DNA of 34,961 nt from assembly GCA_903894475.1 (NCBI GenBank), contig CAITQH010000014.1, forward strand, positions 1 through 34,961, given 5' to 3'. Position numbers and translations under genes: made by a program. This stretch comes from an uncultured beta proteobacterium (GTDB lineage Bacteria > Pseudomonadota > Gammaproteobacteria > Burkholderiales > Burkholderiaceae_C). How positions within the stretch are numbered: position 1 is the first letter of the stretch; every line of letters begins with the position of its first letter. This document shows, piece by piece, positions 32,550 through 34,961 of this stretch. The notes below the pieces were generated by a model that worked only from the letters and a program-made list of their open reading frames with translations, had not been told where the DNA came from and searched no databases.

Positions 32550-33422
32550 GTGTCTGACCGCTTTCTGTTCTGGGCGCCGACCCTGATCTGGGCCACGACC
32601 TGGCACGTCATCCTGTACCAGTTGGGCGATGTGGCGGTGATGCATTCGGTGGCGTTGCGCTTTGGTCTGGCCAGCGCCATGCTGTTTTCGATTGCCCGCT
32701 GGCGCGGCGAATCGCTGGCGTTCAGCCCGGCACAGCACGGCTGGTTGCTGCTCACGGGTGCCGTGCAGTACGGCTTCAACTACATGGGTACTTACGAGGC
32801 AGAAAAGAACCTGCCCTCGGGCCTGATGGCGGTGCTGTTTTCACTGATGATTTTTACCAATGCGATTGGCGGCGCCCTGTGCTTCGGCCAATCGATCAGC
32901 CGACGTTTTGTGCTGTCCGGCACGCTGGGCGTGACCGGCATTGTGCTGATCTTCTGGCCAGCCATTGCGGCGGCTCGCGAAGGAGTCGGCGTACTCGGCG
33001 CAGTCGGTCTGGGTTTGATGGCCGTGACCTTTGCCTCCATTGGCAATATGCTGACGCTGCGTTTGACGCGTCGTGGCGCCTCACTGATCCCCTTGCTGGC
33101 CTGGAGCATGGGCTACGGCGCCCTCACGCTGATGCTGATTGCGACGCTGGGCGGGGTCGAGTTTCATCTCGATCCGCGCCCGAGCTACTGGATCTCACTT
33201 GTCTACCTGAGCGCACTGGGTTCAGTGGCTGCGTTCCTGCTGTATTTCAATCTGGCCAAGCGGCAGGGGCCAGGACGCGCGGCGCTGACGGGGTTGGTTA
33301 TCCCACCGATGGCGCTGCTGATGTCGGCAATGTTTGAAGGCTGGCGGCCGACGCTGGTTTCGGGCGCCGGTATGGCGCTGTGTCTTGTCGGGCTCTGGGG
33401 TGCAACTCGTCCGGCACGGTGA
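32550..33422 (+). CDS. EamA/DMT-superfamily transporter
   Basis: A 290-aa ten-helix membrane protein of the drug/metabolite transporter superfamily with two EamA repeats (about aa 8-135 and 150-285). The first helix pair reads PTLIWATTWHVILYQLGD and the second repeat contains LAWSMGYGALTLMLIATLGG. The start is GTG at 32550, 27 bases after htpX; another ATG a few bases before is out of frame. Substrate unknown. The 3' end is followed by a tandem-repeat and palindromic region. Confidence 0.88.
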   Translation: MSDRFLFWAPTLIWATTWHVILYQLGDVAVMHSVALRFGLASAMLFSIARWRGESLAFSPAQHGWLLLTGAVQYGFNYMGTYEAEKNLPSGLMAVLFSLMIFTNAIGGALCFGQSISRRFVLSGTLGVTGIVLIFWPAIAAAREGVGVLGAVGLGLMAVTFASIGNMLTLRLTRRGASLIPLLAWSMGYGALTLMLIATLGGVEFHLDPRPSYWISLVYLSALGSVAAFLLYFNLAKRQGPGRAALTGLVIPPMALLMSAMFEGWRPTLVSGAGMALCLVGLWGATRPAR

Positions 33423-33441
33423 AATTCAGACAGGACCGGCA

Positions 33442-33575
33442 TTTGTCGTCCCGCACGTCCAGTTTGTCGTCCCGCACGCCCAGTTTGTCGTCCCGGCGCC
33501 CAGTTTGTCATCCCGGACTTGATCCGGGATCCAGTGCCACCCCACCACTGGATTGCGGATCGAGTCCGCAATGAC
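33442..33575. repeat. 21-bp tandem repeats joined to a palindromic element
   Basis: Units 33442-33462, 33463-33483 and 33484-33503 repeat TTTGTCGTCCCGCACGYCCAG, the last one base shorter. They run into a 69-bp element (33507-33575) with ends GTCATCCCGG and CCGCAATGAC and hairpins ATCCCGGA..TCCGGGAT, CCAGTG..CACTGG-like and ATTGCGGA..TCCGCAAT. This is the same element type as 19253-19330 in reverse orientation. It lies between two convergent genes, where the stems may also terminate transcription. Confidence 0.85.
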
Positions 33576-33641
33576 AGCCGGCGCCCGCAATGACAGCGTT
33601 GTATTGACGCTGCGCCAATAGTGTGGCGAATTTCCGAACTC

Positions 33642-34961
33642 TCAATAGGCCGCGGCACCTTCGACTGCTTTTACTGTCGCGGTCACTGCAGGGCGGCGAA
33701 TCAGATAGTCAAACGCACTCAGGGCGGCTTTGGCGCCCTCGCCGGCGGCGATGACGATCTGCTTGTACGGTACCGTTGTGACGTCGCCCGCAGCAAAGAC
33801 TCCCGGCAGGCTGGTGTGGCACTTTGTGTCGACCACGATCTCGCCGAAACGGCTCAACTCCAGCGTGCCTTTGAGGAACTCTGTATTGGGCACCAGGCCG
33901 ATCTGCACGAACACACCTTGAAGTTCGACACGGTGCTCCACGCCACTGGTGCGATCCCGGTAGCGCAGGCCACTGACCTTCTGGCCGTCGCCAGTGATCT
34001 CGGTGGTCTGGGCGTTCACGTGGATGGTGATGTTGGGCAGGCTCTTGAGCTTGCTCACCAGCACGGCATCGGCCTTCAGCACATCGAGAAATTCCACCAG
34101 CGTGACGTGCTCGACAACGCCGGCCAGGTCAATCGCTGCTTCCACGCCCGAGTTGCCGCCGCCGATCACTGCCACGCGCTTGCCTTTGAACAGCGGGCCG
34201 TCACAGTGCGGGCAGTAGGCCACACCCTTGTTCTTGTACTGTGCTTCACCCGGCACGTTGACGTTTCGCCAGCGCGCCCCAGTGGACAGGATGACGCTGC
34301 TTGCCTTGAGCACACCACCGTTCTCCATATGCACTTCAGCCAAGCCGCCGGCGCTGGCCGCAGGAACCAGCTTGCTGGCGCGTTGCAGGTTCATGATGTC
34401 CACCTCGTAGTGGCGCACCTGGGCTTCGAGTGCTGCTGCGAATTTGGGACCGTCGGTTTCCAGCACGGAGATGTAGTTTTCGATCGCCATCGTGTCGTTC
34501 ACCTGACCGCCAAAGCGCTCGGCCACGACGCCGACACGGATGCCCTTGCGCGCTGCGTAGACCGCCGCTGCCGCACCCGCCGGCCCACCACCCACGATCA
34601 GTACGTCGAAGGGATCCTTGTCGTTCAGTTTGGTGGCTTCCCGGGCGCCAGAGTTGGCGTCGAGTTTGGACACAATTTCTTCCAGCGTCATGCGGCCTGA
34701 ACCGAACAGAGCATCGTTCATGAAGACCATGGGCACTGCCATGACCTGGCGCGCGTCCACTTCCGCCTGGTACAGGGAGCCGTCAACCACCACGGTTTGA
34801 ATTTTGGGGTTGTAGATGGCCATGAGCGCCGCCGCCTGCACCACGTCGGGGCAGTTGTGGCAGGACAGGGACATGTAGACCTCGAAGTTCATCTCGGCGT
34901 CGAGCGCCCTGATCTGCTCAATGACTTCCGGGCTTACCTTGGGCGGGTGTCCGCCCGTCCA
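33642..34961 (-). CDS. ahpF: Alkyl hydroperoxide reductase subunit F (5' end outside the window)
   Basis: The C-terminal 439 codons of AhpF, the flavoprotein that reduces AhpC with NAD(P)H during peroxide defence. The frame is open to the window edge; the first visible residues [11 protein letters not shown] and the redox motif SLSCHNCPD belong to the N-terminal thioredoxin-like domain, so roughly the first 80-100 residues are missing. The FAD motif [14 protein letters not shown], active-site [10 protein letters not shown], the NAD(P) motif [10 protein letters not shown] and the closing [16 protein letters not shown] are all intact. Neither ahpC nor an OxyR site is visible in the window. Confidence 0.95.
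   Translation of the reverse strand, partial: WTGGHPPKVSPEVIEQIRALDAEMNFEVYMSLSCHNCPDVVQAAALMAIYNPKIQTVVVDGSLYQAEVDARQVMAVPMVFMNDALFGSGRMTLEEIVSKLDANSGAREATKLNDKDPFDVLIVGGGPAGAAAAVYAARKGIRVGVVAERFGGQVNDTMAIENYISVLETDGPKFAAALEAQVRHYEVDIMNLQRASKLVPAASAGGLAEVHMENGGVLKASSVILSTGARWRNVNVPGEAQYKNKGVAYCPHCDGPLFKGKRVAVIGGGNSGVEAAIDLAGVVEHVTLVEFLDVLKADAVLVSKLKSLPNITIHVNAQTTEITGDGQKVSGLRYRDRTSGVEHRVELQGVFVQIGLVPNTEFLKGTLELSRFGEIVVDTKCHTSLPGVFAAGDVTTVPYKQIVIAAGEGAKAALSAFDYLIRRPAVTATVKAVEGAAAY

Noticed and set aside
33442-33575. CRISPR array
   Set aside because: The units are contiguous 21-bp tandem repeats without unique spacers and join a palindromic element; no cas genes are present.

Overview
The window looks like a piece of a Betaproteobacterium chromosome, probably Comamonadaceae of the Rhodoferax/Polaromonas type. 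This is inferred from the high GC content, the gene families (class II dihydroorotase next to a DUF3025 gene, HtpX, YciA, an Atm1-type exporter, and a liv-type ABC operon carrying an acyl-CoA ligase) and the short palindromic repeats with GTCATTGCGG/CCGGGATGAC ends. No rRNA, tRNA, CRISPR array, phage or intact insertion sequence was seen.

Positions 1-15.8 kb form an accessory signalling region. It holds a response regulator coupled to a membrane GGDEF-EAL protein, a second PAS-GGDEF-EAL protein with a degenerate GGDEF motif, and an HD-GYP phosphodiesterase translationally coupled to an orphan TRAP-type (DctP) binding protein. Divergent from that pair is a LuxR-type response regulator, and convergent with the regulator is a 7TM-DISM/PAS histidine kinase. 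A free-standing MASE1-like membrane protein, a small CxxC membrane protein and a winged-helix regulator follow. Gene remnants (a GNAT tail and a MerR head that keeps a MerR-style promoter) and a dispersed 61-bp repeat mark it as rearranged. The best candidate for an undescribed system is 7759-13475: a periplasmic ligand receptor paired with a c-di-GMP phosphodiesterase, next to a two-component pair, with a shared 13-bp motif on both sides of the two-component genes.

Positions 16.2-22.9 kb are one minus-strand operon, livH-livM-livG-livF-acyl-CoA ligase-livK. It encodes high-affinity ABC uptake of a branched-chain amino acid or an organic acid, plus an enzyme that could activate the imported acid to its CoA ester. 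A palindromic repeat sits inside the operon between livF and the ligase gene.

Positions 23.0-35.0 kb are mostly housekeeping: an MFS transporter with a YciA thioesterase, an Atm1-like ABC exporter, a broken GNAT gene, DUF2164, an aldo/keto reductase, an AAA_14/DUF4143 ATPase with a large inverted repeat reaching its start codon, pyrC, DUF3025, htpX with a heat-shock-like promoter, an EamA transporter, and ahpF cut by the window edge. A palindromic element with 21-bp tandem units has gone in frame into the linker of the ABC exporter, adding a Cys-rich segment. A related element with 21-bp tandem units follows the EamA gene.
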